Virus record (IMG/VR): IMGVR_UViG_3300049489_000424
Location: 1-28,552 of that record
DNA from: a virus
DNA length: 28,552 bases
Reading direction: 5' to 3' (one strand)
In this document: positions 1 to 8,120 of the stretch, in pieces
Numbering within the stretch: position 1 is the stretch's first letter
How the letters are laid out: each line of letters opens with the position of its first letter
Notes under the pieces: generated by a model
Databases searched by the model: none
Seen by the model: only the letters and a program-made list of their open reading frames with translations
Told to the model about the DNA's origin: nothing
Translations under genes and position numbers: made by a program

Positions 1-2
1 GG

Positions 3-2054
3 ATGGGAAACATTAGTAGGCAACTGGATTATGCCAGGCGAACCACCTCGGCTGCTCAGGAAATCGGACCACCTCCCGCGGAAGCGTCAGACATTCGAGC
101 TGCCTGCGATGATTCTTTGCGAATCCACCTGGAAACCTGCTATCCAGCCGCGTTCCCACTGCAGTGGTCGATCGACCACGTACGGTTGATCGAGAAAATA
201 GACCGCGTGACGAAGCAAGGCGGGCTGTCGGCACTGGCGATGCCGCGCGGTAGCGGAAAGACGACGATCATTGTGCGTGCTGCCCTCTGGGCTTTGCTGA
301 CAGGCAAAAGAAGGTTTTGCGTTATCGTAGCGTCGACAGAAACGGCGGCTCACAGACTGCTTAAGGGAATCAAGACTGAGTTGATATTCAACGAGAAGCT
401 CGGTGAATTGTACGGACGTGAGTTGCATGCGATCCGATCACTCGGCGGAGAGGCTCGGCGTTCCGTTGGACAGCGTTGCGGCGGCAAGCTCACGCACGTT
501 GAATGGATGCAGGATCGGATTAACTTTGGCGCTGTCGACGGAGTCGAGACGAGCGGATGTGCGCTGTCGACATGCGGACTGACCGGGAACATTCGCGGTC
601 AGCAAGTCGTGAGCGTTGACGGCACAACTCTGCGTCCTGACATCGTGTTGATTGACGACCCCCAGACGAAGCAGTCCGCCAAGTCGCGATCGCAGTGCGA
701 CGAACGGCACAGCATCATGATCGGAGACGTTCTTGGCATGGCAGGTCCAAACCCGAGACGACCGATCGCAGGGTTCACGACCTGCACAGTGATCTACAAG
801 AACGACCTTGCCGACTTACTTCTTGACAGTACGAAGTCGCCAGAGTGGCAGGGCGAGAAGTGCAAGATGGTGTACAAGTGGCCGGACAACGAGGAGATAT
901 GGGACGAGTACCGAACGATCTGGGAGACGGAGCATCGGGAGGGTGGGGATGGTTCAAAGACGCGTGACTTCGTCACGGCCAATTTCGACAAGATGCACGA
1001 AGGTGCAAAGGTTGGATGGCATGACCGCAAAAGTGAGACTGAGGTATCTGCATTACAGCACGCGTACAATCTGCGATTCCGCGATGAGTCGGCGTTTTTC
1101 GCGGAGTACCAGAACGAACCGCTGAGCAGTGCGGTCGATGTGCCGTTTGACATCCAGGCTGATCAGGTTGCGGTGAGGATCGGAGATGCTGGAAAGAACC
1201 AGGTGCCGTTAGAGTGTGAGAAGATCACGGCATTCGTCGACGTTCAAAAGAACGTCCTATTTTACTGCGTGACGGCATGGACTCAGGACGGACGCGGTCA
1301 CGTCATCAATTACGGCACGTATCCAGACCAGGGCCGAATCTACTTTTCCAAGCGTGACATCCACAAGACTCTTCAAGAACAATTCCAAGCTGGTGGCCTT
1401 AATGAAGCAATCTACGCCGGACTCGAGAAACTCACTGGCGAACTTCTGGAACGGGAGCACCGCAGACAGGATGGCGCGATCATGAAGGTCGACCGCATGG
1501 GGATTGACGCGCGGTGGGGATTTTCGACGCGAGTTGTCAGGAGGTTCTGTCGAGAGTCACAGTACAGCGGCCGCATCCACCCGACTCTTGGACAATACAT
1601 CGGCAAGGACTCCAAGCCGTGGCATCGGTGGACGCATGGAAGCAGTGACAGGATTGGCATTCACTGTCGCTTGCAGGCACCTCCGAGAAATGAGCGAGGC
1701 GTTCGTGAGTTGCTAGTTGATACGAACTTCTGGAAGTCGTTCGCCGCGGAGAGACTCATCTCAAATCGCGGTGCAGATAAAGCAATAATCTTGTTTAATG
1801 CAAAGCCGCACATTCACCGGATGTTCGCCGAGCATTGTTCTGCAGAGGATCCGATCCTGGAGACCGGAAAGGCTGGAAATCGCTGCATTGAGTGGAAACA
1901 GTCGCACAGCGGAATCGATAACGACTATTGGGACTGCCTGGTCGGAACATGTGTGCTGGGGAGTCTTGAGGGGATTTCTGTGCACGTCGAAAAGCAACAG
2001 ACGCCGCCAAAGAAGAACGTCAGGAAACGGAGGATCACGCCGATGGCGTGCTGA
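3..2054 (+). CDS. terL: Phage terminase large subunit (GpA-like packaging ATPase/nuclease)
   Basis: This is the motor that pumps phage DNA into the prohead and cuts it. The N-terminal ATPase has a Walker A motif PRGSGKTT at residues 81-88 and a Walker B motif IVLIDDP at about 214-220, which ends in the acidic pair expected of terminases. The C-terminal half looks like the RNase H-fold nuclease: FVDVQ at 411-415 (D413), MGID near 499-502, and DNDYWD at 639-644, which matches the last acidic motif of GpA-type terminases. At 683 aa it is a normal full length. The ATG lies two bases inside the window, so a start further upstream cannot be excluded; no small subunit is visible. The order terminase, gpW, lambda-type portal suggests lambda-like packaging, which is inference. 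Confidence 0.93.
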   Translation: MGNISRQLDYARRTTSAAQEIGPPPAEASDIRAACDDSLRIHLETCYPAAFPLQWSIDHVRLIEKIDRVTKQGGLSALAMPRGSGKTTIIVRAALWALLTGKRRFCVIVASTETAAHRLLKGIKTELIFNEKLGELYGRELHAIRSLGGEARRSVGQRCGGKLTHVEWMQDRINFGAVDGVETSGCALSTCGLTGNIRGQQVVSVDGTTLRPDIVLIDDPQTKQSAKSRSQCDERHSIMIGDVLGMAGPNPRRPIAGFTTCTVIYKNDLADLLLDSTKSPEWQGEKCKMVYKWPDNEEIWDEYRTIWETEHREGGDGSKTRDFVTANFDKMHEGAKVGWHDRKSETEVSALQHAYNLRFRDESAFFAEYQNEPLSSAVDVPFDIQADQVAVRIGDAGKNQVPLECEKITAFVDVQKNVLFYCVTAWTQDGRGHVINYGTYPDQGRIYFSKRDIHKTLQEQFQAGGLNEAIYAGLEKLTGELLEREHRRQDGAIMKVDRMGIDARWGFSTRVVRRFCRESQYSGRIHPTLGQYIGKDSKPWHRWTHGSSDRIGIHCRLQAPPRNERGVRELLVDTNFWKSFAAERLISNRGADKAIILFNAKPHIHRMFAEHCSAEDPILETGKAGNRCIEWKQSHSGIDNDYWDCLVGTCVLGSLEGISVHVEKQQTPPKKNVRKRRITPMAC

Positions 2055-2056
2055 TC

Positions 2057-2350
2057 ATGGACAAGAAGAGAAAGCATCAGCAGTGTTCGCAGTCGGTATC
2101 TGTCATTGTTCCTACGAGCTGCCAGAAGTGTGGCAGCACGGAACGGAGTCCATACCACAGCACGGTCAAGCTACAGGGAGGCGTGACGTGGATGAGTCTG
2201 CCAGGCGTGTCAGAAGGGACTCCGTACGTAGAGCTCAGAAAGAGCTATACGACATGTCTAAAGTGCGGACAAAACCGTATCGATCAGCAATTCGTGTTTG
2301 ATCCGAATGTTTGCGGAATGCGGAAAACAAAGGAAGAAATAACCGGGTGA
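2057..2350 (+). CDS. Small zinc-ribbon-like protein of unknown function
   Basis: This 97-aa protein sits between the terminase and the gpW-like gene. It has two Cys-x2-Cys pairs (SCQKCG and TCLKCG) about 45 residues apart, a spacing that fits one zinc ribbon. The N-terminus is basic (MDKKRKH). I chose the ATG at 2057, two bases after the terminase stop; a GTG at 2048 would overlap the terminase and add three residues. Neither has a clear Shine-Dalgarno sequence, so coupling to the terminase is likely. I do not recognise the family. The position suggests a packaging or head-assembly accessory, or simply a small passenger gene. Confidence 0.7.
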   Translation: MDKKRKHQQCSQSVSVIVPTSCQKCGSTERSPYHSTVKLQGGVTWMSLPGVSEGTPYVELRKSYTTCLKCGQNRIDQQFVFDPNVCGMRKTKEEITG

Positions 2351-2369
2351 CGTGCCGTAGCATCACGGC

Positions 2370-2576
2370 ATGGCAACGCAGTACGAGATCAAAACGAGGA
2401 TCGCAGAGATCGACGCCAAGCTATTGGCGGGCGTTCAAAGTGTCACCACGGACGGCACCTCGACGACGCTCAATCTGAGCGAGCTGCGGAAGGAGCGGTC
2501 GGAACTGGAAAAGCACCTCCAGTCGACCAGGCGTCGGAAGCCAGCATCGGCGCGCATTGACCTGGGAGGCTTCTAG
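2370..2576 (+). CDS. Head-to-tail joining protein, gpW-like
   Basis: This 68-aa protein has the size and pattern of lambda gpW, which is also 68 aa and binds the portal to start the head-tail connector after DNA packaging. It begins with a helix (EIKTRIAEIDAKLLAG), has a short beta-hairpin-like stretch rich in Thr and Val (VTTDGTSTTLNLS), then a second helix (LRKERSELEKHLQ) and a basic, Gly-ending tail. The position directly before the portal gene, two bases away, is the classical gpW place. The assignment rests on length, architecture and position; sequence identity across this family is low. Confidence 0.82.
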   Translation: MATQYEIKTRIAEIDAKLLAGVQSVTTDGTSTTLNLSELRKERSELEKHLQSTRRRKPASARIDLGGF

Positions 2577-2578
2577 CA

Positions 2579-4024
2579 ATGGGCCTGACTCAGGTATTCA
2601 ATCGATTGACAAGCCGGTTCGGCTACGACGCGCTGGAGCCAAAGGGACGCCGCAAGGCGATCACCAGCAGCGTCTTCCGGGAAGACTACCACACGCGTGG
2701 AAGCCGTCACCGAGGCCTCCAAGAGAACGCTGCCGACCTGGCACGCAATCTCAGTCTTGCGGCGTGGATGGTCCGCCGGCACCTCGACTACGTGTCGCAG
2801 TTCGAATTCCACGGCCGCAATGAGGACGAGGCGCTCAACCAGCAAATCGAAAAGCTGATGCTGGAGGATTCGCGGCCGGCTCGGGCTGACGTGGCTGGTC
2901 GATTCGGCCGAGAGAAGATGTTTCGCCTGGCGGAAATGCGGCGCGTACTCGACGGAGACACTGTCCTGATCAAGATGCGGGATGGCCGGATGCAGGGGAT
3001 CCAGGCTGACTTAATCAAGGATCCTGAAACCGCACTGGCTGGAAGCGCAGAAAGCGAGGGCTGGATCAGTGGCGTGAAGGTCAACGATGTTGGCAGGCCG
3101 CTTGCATACGCGATCCACAAGCGAGCCGGATACACCCACACGTCGTTCGTTCGCCAGGTCAACGCTCCGAACCTGATTCACTACGGTTTCTTCGAGCGTT
3201 ACGCGTCGGACCAGGTGCGAGGCGTGTCTCCGCTGACCTCCGCGTTGAATCCGCTGCGTGACGTGTACGAGAACTTCAACTACGCGTTGGCGAAGGCAAA
3301 GGTCTCGCAGTTATTCGCGCTCGCTTTCTTCCGTGACTCTCCCGACTCGGCCGGATATGTCGAGGAGGATCCGATGCGTGGGACTCGGGAGGCGACCGCC
3401 GATCGTCCCGAGGAACCGGAGGGATACAAGGTTGATTTCGGAAGTGGGCCGGTCGTCATGGATCTCGAGCCTGGCGACAAGGCGGAGTTCCTCGAGTCTC
3501 GCCAACCGTCGAGCGAGTTTCAGGCGTTCACCACGATGGTGATCCAGGTGGCTCTCAAGTCCCTCGACATTCCATTCAGCTTCTACGACGAGTCGCACAC
3601 GAACTTTTTCGGCAGTCGCGCGGCATGGCTGCACTACGAACGCTCGTGCAAAGACAAGCGAGATGACCAGGTCGAGATGCGCCGCAACTACACCGTGTGG
3701 AAGTTGCAGCAGTGGATCGCCGATGGCCTGCTCGTTTTGCCGAGCGGAATGATGTTTCCCGAGGTGCGGTTCGAGTGGGTCCCTCGCGGGATGCCGTGGT
3801 GGGATCCGTCGAAGGAAATCAACGGGCACGTGCAAGCGATCAAAAGCGGCCTCGACACACCGCAGCGGATTTGCCGCAGCACTGGAAGCGACTACTACGA
3901 CAACGTGGACGAGATCGCCAAGGCGCTGCAGTACGCAAGCGAGAAGGGCGTGTCCGTCGAATTCGCGGTTCAGCAGATGGCGGAACCTGTTGCAAAGGAT
4001 GACGAGGAGGACGACGAAGAATGA
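2579..4024 (+). CDS. Phage portal protein, lambda gpB family
   Basis: The portal is the twelve-fold ring at one vertex of the head through which DNA enters and leaves. The lambda-family pattern is clear: an early block on Arg-rich and aromatic residues (NLSLAAWMVRRHLDYVSQ, about 60-77), the GD-V-I-K-M stretch near 125-133, and the middle region with HYGFFERYASDQVRGVSPL, typical of these portals. The C-terminal part has QVALKSLDIPFSFYDES and FFGSRAAW, also family landmarks. It ends in an acidic tail (KDDEEDDEE). At 481 aa it is slightly shorter than lambda gpB. The start follows the gpW stop directly, and the stop overlaps the next gene by ATGA. Confidence 0.92.
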   Translation: MGLTQVFNRLTSRFGYDALEPKGRRKAITSSVFREDYHTRGSRHRGLQENAADLARNLSLAAWMVRRHLDYVSQFEFHGRNEDEALNQQIEKLMLEDSRPARADVAGRFGREKMFRLAEMRRVLDGDTVLIKMRDGRMQGIQADLIKDPETALAGSAESEGWISGVKVNDVGRPLAYAIHKRAGYTHTSFVRQVNAPNLIHYGFFERYASDQVRGVSPLTSALNPLRDVYENFNYALAKAKVSQLFALAFFRDSPDSAGYVEEDPMRGTREATADRPEEPEGYKVDFGSGPVVMDLEPGDKAEFLESRQPSSEFQAFTTMVIQVALKSLDIPFSFYDESHTNFFGSRAAWLHYERSCKDKRDDQVEMRRNYTVWKLQQWIADGLLVLPSGMMFPEVRFEWVPRGMPWWDPSKEINGHVQAIKSGLDTPQRICRSTGSDYYDNVDEIAKALQYASEKGVSVEFAVQQMAEPVAKDDEEDDEE

Positions 4025-5163
4025 AACCGACGCCTGAACTCCCTGTGAAAGAGAGCCTGTTCCGTGGATCGCGTGCCAGCGTCAAGGAAGAACTCGTCCG
4101 AGTGGATCGGTTCGGAGGCTCCGAAGGAGCGGGCGTCATTCATGGCGTTTCGCTGATCGCTGCCGGCGAGGCTCTCGGACACGACATGTGGATCGATAGC
4201 GTGACGCTCGAGCAGGTGGCCGAGTTTGCCAACCGCAGCAAGACCGGGCTGAAGTCTCGGTTCACGCACCCGTCCATGTCGGCGGACGGACTTGGTCGAC
4301 ACCTCGGCAGGCTTCGCAACGCTCGCGTTGAAGGCGATCGCGTGCTAGCCGACCTGCACCTGACGGAATCGTCGCACAAGACGCCAGACGGCGACCTTGG
4401 CGGCTACGTCATGGACCTGTCGGAGGAAGACCCAGCGGCAGCCGGACTCTCGATCGTGTTCGAGCACGACGAAGAGGAAGAGATGCAGTTCATGTTTGAG
4501 CACGGTGCGAGGATCGTTGACGGTTGGTTCGACGCGAGAGAGTTCTATTCTCCAGATGAAGCCAATGTCCGTAACCTTCGTCATGTGCGACTCGCGAAGC
4601 TACGCGCCGCAGACGTGGTCGACGAGCCGGCCGCGAATCCGGAAGGACTATTCGACCGGCAATCGCTCCCTCGCGTGGTCGACGAACTGCTGTCTTACGC
4701 GGCGGGACTTACGACCGACAAACCAAAGAGCGAGGCGTTCGGAGTGGACGCCGATCGAGCAACGCAATTTCTGGGCAGGTGGCTCGATAGCCACGGCCTT
4801 TTATTAACCCCGAAGGCAGAGGAAAAACCGATGTCTGTTGAACCAGTGGTGGCACCGGAGCAGCCGGTTACTCCGCAGCCGACGCGAGAGGATTTCCTCG
4901 CAGAGTTAAAACGATACACCGACCGCTTTGGTGCCGTGAACGGCCAGAAGTGGTTCGAGGAAGGCAAGAGCTTTGCGGAGGCACTGGAATCGCACTGCGA
5001 CCAGTTGAATTCGCAGATCGCCAGCCTGAAAGAAACGGTCGCTGAGCTTGAAGCAAAGCTGGCCGCCGTGAACCTCGGTGAGGTCGAACCTGTTCCCACC
5101 GGCGCGAGCCATGAGAGCAAGAAGCGAACTTTCGCTGAACACGTCAAAGCAAGCCGAAACTAA
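4021..5163 (+). CDS. Prohead protease with C-terminal scaffold domain
   Basis: The protein processes the prohead during assembly and probably provides its scaffold. Residues about 38-215 look like a herpes/HK97-type assembly protease: a His in FTHPSM (H83), a Ser in AAGLSIVFEH (S144), and the ADVVDEPAANP block near 197-207 that recalls the VDxPA strand of prohead proteases. H83 and S144 are therefore candidate catalytic residues. Residues 271-380 form a separate acidic region with a predicted coiled coil (LNSQIASLKETVAELEAKLA), as expected of a scaffold. The gene lies between portal and capsid, overlapping the portal stop by ATGA. The fold is confident at family level; the third catalytic residue is not settled. 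Confidence 0.82.
   Translation: MKPTPELPVKESLFRGSRASVKEELVRVDRFGGSEGAGVIHGVSLIAAGEALGHDMWIDSVTLEQVAEFANRSKTGLKSRFTHPSMSADGLGRHLGRLRNARVEGDRVLADLHLTESSHKTPDGDLGGYVMDLSEEDPAAAGLSIVFEHDEEEEMQFMFEHGARIVDGWFDAREFYSPDEANVRNLRHVRLAKLRAADVVDEPAANPEGLFDRQSLPRVVDELLSYAAGLTTDKPKSEAFGVDADRATQFLGRWLDSHGLLLTPKAEEKPMSVEPVVAPEQPVTPQPTREDFLAELKRYTDRFGAVNGQKWFEEGKSFAEALESHCDQLNSQIASLKETVAELEAKLAAVNLGEVEPVPTGASHESKKRTFAEHVKASRN
4831..5163 (+). CDS. Internal in-frame scaffold protein nested in the protease gene
   Basis: An in-frame ATG at 4831 (residue 271 of the protease) is preceded by AGAGG at 4818-4822, eight bases upstream, a convincing Shine-Dalgarno arrangement inside a coding region. Starting there would give a 110-aa acidic protein made of the linker and the coiled coil only, without protease. 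This copies lambda, where the scaffold Nu3 is made from an internal start within the protease gene C. The capsid protein here has no N-terminal delta domain that I can see, so a separate scaffold is needed. The nested product is inferred; only the start site and the domain boundary are seen. Confidence 0.5.
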   Translation: MSVEPVVAPEQPVTPQPTREDFLAELKRYTDRFGAVNGQKWFEEGKSFAEALESHCDQLNSQIASLKETVAELEAKLAAVNLGEVEPVPTGASHESKKRTFAEHVKASRN

Positions 5164-5187
5164 CCCCGAGCCATAGGAGAAATCGAA

Positions 5188-6117
5188 ATGGCAAATGCTT
5201 TTGTAAGTACGACCGAACTCCTGCAACTCGCGGACGGCAACATTGCTGACATCGACGTCAGCGAGCTTTTGCAGGAAGCTCCAATGCTGGCTGCGATGAA
5301 CGCCATCGTTGCTTCCAACGAAACCTCGCACGAGTGGCTGAAGAAGACAGCGGCTCCCACTGCCAGTTTCCGAGCCATCAATGACGGCTTGGAAAACACG
5401 GTTGCGACCTACACCAAAGTCACACAGACGCTCAAGTTGTTTGACGCCTCCTTCGACATGGACATGGGTTTGCTCAAGACCAGCAGCGGCGACGCTCTCC
5501 GTCGTCGTGAAGCGGTTGACCATCTGATGACTGCCTTCGCTGAGATGGAACAGCAGATCATCTACGGTACCGGCAACATCGCCGGCGGCTTCAATGGTTT
5601 CATGAACGAAACCTCCCTTGATGCGCTAGCTGACGCGATGGTCGTGAATGCTGGCGGTACGACCGCAAGCACGGCATCGAGTGTTTGGGGTGTCAGGACC
5701 GGACCCAGCGACGTGTCTGTCGTCTATGGTGGCGGCGGTCGGATTGAGATCGGGATGGAATATGCCACCCTCCGATCTGGTTCGTCCACTGGTCACTACG
5801 ACGCTTGGCGCACGCCGATCCTGTTCTACGGCGGAATCCAGGTTGCCACGACGCTGAGCCTTGGACGTATCGCGAACCTGACCGCGGACAGCGGAAAGGG
5901 GTTAACGGACGCATTGATTGCGGACCTGCTGTCGCGGTTCCCAGCTGGTCGCGGTCCAACGTTCCTGGCAATGAGTCGCCGGAGCTTGATGCAGCTTCAG
6001 AAGTCGAGGACGGCAACGAATCCTACTGGTTCGCCAGCTCCGTTCCCGACCGAGTCCTTCGGCGTGCCGATCATCGTGAGCGATCAGATCTCCAACACTG
6101 AAGCACTGGAAACCTAA
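5188..6117 (+). CDS. Major capsid protein (HK97 fold)
   Basis: This 309-aa protein forms the head shell. It begins with MANAFVSTTELLQLADG and has the pattern of HK97-fold capsids without an N-terminal delta domain: an N-arm and E-loop-like region (residues about 40-90, with a Thr/Val-rich stretch NTVATYTKVTQTLKLF), a long spine helix (DALRRREAVDHLMTAFAEMEQQIIYGTG, in part), and a C-terminal A-domain with FLAMSRRSLMQLQ and FGVPIIVSDQI. The start has the best ribosome site in the structural block, AGGAGA at 5175-5180 seven bases before the ATG, as expected of the most abundant protein. It directly follows the protease-scaffold gene. Confidence 0.88.
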   Translation: MANAFVSTTELLQLADGNIADIDVSELLQEAPMLAAMNAIVASNETSHEWLKKTAAPTASFRAINDGLENTVATYTKVTQTLKLFDASFDMDMGLLKTSSGDALRRREAVDHLMTAFAEMEQQIIYGTGNIAGGFNGFMNETSLDALADAMVVNAGGTTASTASSVWGVRTGPSDVSVVYGGGGRIEIGMEYATLRSGSSTGHYDAWRTPILFYGGIQVATTLSLGRIANLTADSGKGLTDALIADLLSRFPAGRGPTFLAMSRRSLMQLQKSRTATNPTGSPAPFPTESFGVPIIVSDQISNTEALET

Positions 6118-6485
6118 TGTCGCTGATGGGTGAAGCCTTGGGAATACACGCCAGCACGCTGATGCGCGCCGCAGGTGAGACGATCACCTACGTGCGTGGC
6201 ACCAATACGATCAGCGTGACGGCGGTCCCAGGGCAATCCACCTTCGACGAGGTAGCCAGCGATGGCGAGGTGCGATCGCAAATGAAGACGATCGACTGGT
6301 TGGTTGTGCCTTCTGTCCTGAAGATCGGTGGAATGCCGATCGAGCCACAGCGTGGCGATCAGGTCATCAGGTCCGACGGCCAGAAGTTCGACGTACTGCC
6401 AGGTGCCGGTAACACGGCCTGGCAGTGGAGTGATTCCCGAATGACGTTCTACCGAATCCACACGGTGCGGCGTGTCGCGAGCTAG
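6117..6485 (+). CDS. Head-tail connector protein (head completion)
   Basis: The 122-aa protein follows the capsid gene, overlapping its stop as TAATG. The mostly beta-rich sequence (ETITYVRGTNTISVTAVPG, WLVVPSVLKIGGMPIEPQRGDQVI, DVLPGAGNTAWQWSD) fits lambda gpFII-like stoppers, which close the portal channel and provide the tail docking surface. The phrase on 'P..GD.I...G..F.V.P....W.W.D....YRIHT' is a common connector signature. Which of the neck proteins this is (adaptor or stopper) cannot be settled from sequence alone. Confidence 0.72.
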   Translation: MSLMGEALGIHASTLMRAAGETITYVRGTNTISVTAVPGQSTFDEVASDGEVRSQMKTIDWLVVPSVLKIGGMPIEPQRGDQVIRSDGQKFDVLPGAGNTAWQWSDSRMTFYRIHTVRRVAS

Positions 6486-6933
6486 TGACGTTCGAGACGC
6501 AGTTGTCGAGGCTTTGCAGTCCGAGTTGCCAGGCGAAACGGTCGAGGCGTTCTACGTCCCGAACTATACGCGTGAGCAGCTCGAAAGCGGGCCTCGCATC
6601 GTCGTGCGAAACGCTGGCCGGACGCTGACACATCGGCAAGGGCCAGACGCTCGCGAGGTGCAGATTCAGGTGGGCGTCATCGGAGTGGTTCCTGAGCAGT
6701 CGTCGACCACCTACAGGACCGACGAACTTTCTCAGCTCGACGAGTACGACGAACTCATCGAACAGATCATTGGACTTTGGACGCCGGAAGGTCCGCTGAC
6801 ACGGGCCGGAATGGCGGAGCATTCATTCGAAAGCATCGAGCAGGTCACAGCGTTCGACGCTCAAAAACTATACGGCGAGGGGGTGTTCCTCTCGATCCTT
6901 CAACTTACATACCGCGACAGCGAGGACGAATGA
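6472..6933 (+). CDS. Neck or tail-terminator protein
   Basis: A 153-aa protein starting with GTG at 6472 inside the end of the connector gene (14-base overlap). It has an alpha-beta organisation with an N-terminal helix (SDVRDAVVEALQSEL), a central strand pair (PRIVVRNAGRTLTHR, EVQIQVGVIGVV) and a helical acidic segment (LSQLDEYDELIEQIIGLW). This is like tail-terminator or tail-completion proteins that cap the tail tube before it joins the head. The position between connector and tail tube fits. The exact family is not recognised. Confidence 0.62.
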   Translation: MSRASDVRDAVVEALQSELPGETVEAFYVPNYTREQLESGPRIVVRNAGRTLTHRQGPDAREVQIQVGVIGVVPEQSSTTYRTDELSQLDEYDELIEQIIGLWTPEGPLTRAGMAEHSFESIEQVTAFDAQKLYGEGVFLSILQLTYRDSEDE

Positions 6934-6934
6934 C

Positions 6935-7417
6935 ATGGCAAGCGACTTAACCCGCGGTGCGTACAGCGGGAAGGAAACCTACCTCTATTACAACTCCGCA
7001 ACAAACGCAACGCCGACGTGGGTTGCAATCCCGCGTGCGAGAAACATCCAAGTGAACGACGGACCGGCACTTGCCGATGTGGAATTCCACGGCGCGAGCG
7101 CCACCGCACAGATCCCAGGATATGCCGGGTTCAACGGATCGTTCGAGTACGTTCGTCGACGTGGAACCGACACGGTCTTCGCTGCTTTGCAGACGGCGGC
7201 GCGTGCCGGGAACATCATCGAGCTGGTTCACCTCAATGGCCCGATCAATGACAGCGACTCGATCGGCTGGCGAGCGCCTTGCCTTTTGGGCCAGTTTGCG
7301 GAAACTGCCAACGGTGGCGACCCTGTCGTTGTGACGATCCCGTTCAGCAAAGCGGACGCGTACAACTCAGGCGGCACGTCGATTGAAAGAGTCGCGTTCA
7401 CAGGAACTGACCCGTAA
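6935..7417 (+). CDS. Major tail tube protein
   Basis: This 160-aa protein probably stacks as hexamer rings to form the tail tube. It starts one base after the preceding TGA and ends overlapping the chaperone gene by TAATG. The sequence is beta-rich: a strand start WVAIPRARNIQVNDGPA, a conserved-looking turn VEFHGASATAQIPGYAGF and a Gly/Phe strand (NGSFEYVRR), followed by an amphipathic helix (TVFAALQTAARAGN) and C-terminal strands ending in the Thr-rich ERVAFTGTDP. The helix between strands and the DVEFHG-type turn are usual in tube proteins. The assignment also rests on its place directly before the frameshifted chaperone pair. Confidence 0.78.
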   Translation: MASDLTRGAYSGKETYLYYNSATNATPTWVAIPRARNIQVNDGPALADVEFHGASATAQIPGYAGFNGSFEYVRRRGTDTVFAALQTAARAGNIIELVHLNGPINDSDSIGWRAPCLLGQFAETANGGDPVVVTIPFSKADAYNSGGTSIERVAFTGTDP

Positions 7418-7854
7418 TGCCTCACTCGTTCGCTGACAACAAAGGTCGAACCTACGCAGTCTCGATGACGCTCGGACGGATGCGAAAGATTCGCGAGCGT
7501 TATGCGTGCGATGTGTTCAACTCCGACGACTGGAAGAAAGTTTGCAACAGCCTCGCCGAACGTCTGGCGATGGTCTGGTGGCTGGTGCAGGACCAGGCGG
7601 AAAGTTACGGGCTTGATCTTGATGCGTGGGAACTGAGCCTCCAAGGCGATGGAATCGCAACGGGGGCCGGGGACGCGTTCCTGAAAGAGCTTGTGGATTT
7701 TTTCCGCAGGTACGACCAGAAAGAGATGGCAACGCTTACCGAGGTGGTGATGACGACCACGAGGAAAGCGAAAGAAGCGATGGCGCGTCCAGACTTCAAG
7801 GAGACGCTGGATCAGCACATGAGCGAGCTGGTGAGCAGTGGCAAGCAGTTCTGA
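7417..7854 (+). CDS. Tail assembly chaperone, gpG-like
   Basis: This 145-aa helical, charged protein lies between the tail tube and tape-measure genes, where tail-assembly chaperones sit. It likely coats the tape measure during tail assembly and is not in the virion. It starts with a short strand region (KGRTYAVSMTLGRMRKIRERY) and continues with helices (LAERLAMVWWLVQDQAESYG; FLKELVDFFRRYDQKEMATL). The open reading frame directly after its stop, in the minus-one frame, encodes a second conserved-looking domain without a usable start codon, as expected for the G/GT pair of lambda-type phages. Confidence 0.75.
   Translation: MPHSFADNKGRTYAVSMTLGRMRKIRERYACDVFNSDDWKKVCNSLAERLAMVWWLVQDQAESYGLDLDAWELSLQGDGIATGAGDAFLKELVDFFRRYDQKEMATLTEVVMTTTRKAKEAMARPDFKETLDQHMSELVSSGKQF
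7698..7704 (+). other. Candidate minus-one slippery heptamer
   Basis: The sequence TTTTTTC is read in the chaperone frame as gaT TTT TTC, a perfect X-XXY-YYZ site on which both Phe tRNAs can re-pair after a one-base backward slip. Slippage here would lead into the open minus-one frame that runs to 8120. It lies about 150 bases before the chaperone stop, farther upstream than in lambda. A small inverted repeat (GTGGT/ACCAC) sits some 40 bases downstream. It is the only good heptamer I found in the overlap. Confidence 0.5.
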
Positions 7855-8120
7855 AGCTGGCATCGGCGTCAGGACTTGATCCGTGGCCGCTGACGCTTCG
7901 GGAACTGATTGCAGTATCTGAGTTCAAGCGGACGGATGAGTGGGACAGGACAGCGGACACGATCGCCTGTATCTGTTCGGCACTCACTGGAAAGCGATTC
8001 AGCCGCGAGCAATTTCACCCGTTCCGTGAGTCGGTCGCATCGCTCGACAATCCTGCCGCTGAGTATCACCGACTGAAAGCCATGGAAAGACATGCTCGAA
8101 CTGACGATCAAAGCGACTGA
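7705..8120 (+). CDS. Frameshift extension of the tail chaperone (gpT-like domain)
   Basis: This minus-one frame has no ATG, GTG or TTG suitable for independent initiation near its well-formed part, so it should be made as a fusion with the upstream chaperone. The first about 45 residues are hydrophilic and low in complexity (a linker, or simply overlap with the chaperone frame). From WQAVLKLASASGLDPWPLTLRE onward (quoted in part) it reads like a real helical domain: a start on LDPWPLTLRELIAVSE, a TADTIACICSALTG helix and NPAAEYHRLKAM. Such domains in GT proteins bind the tail tube protein. The boundary depends on where the slip takes place; the domain itself is more certain than the start. 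Confidence 0.6.
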
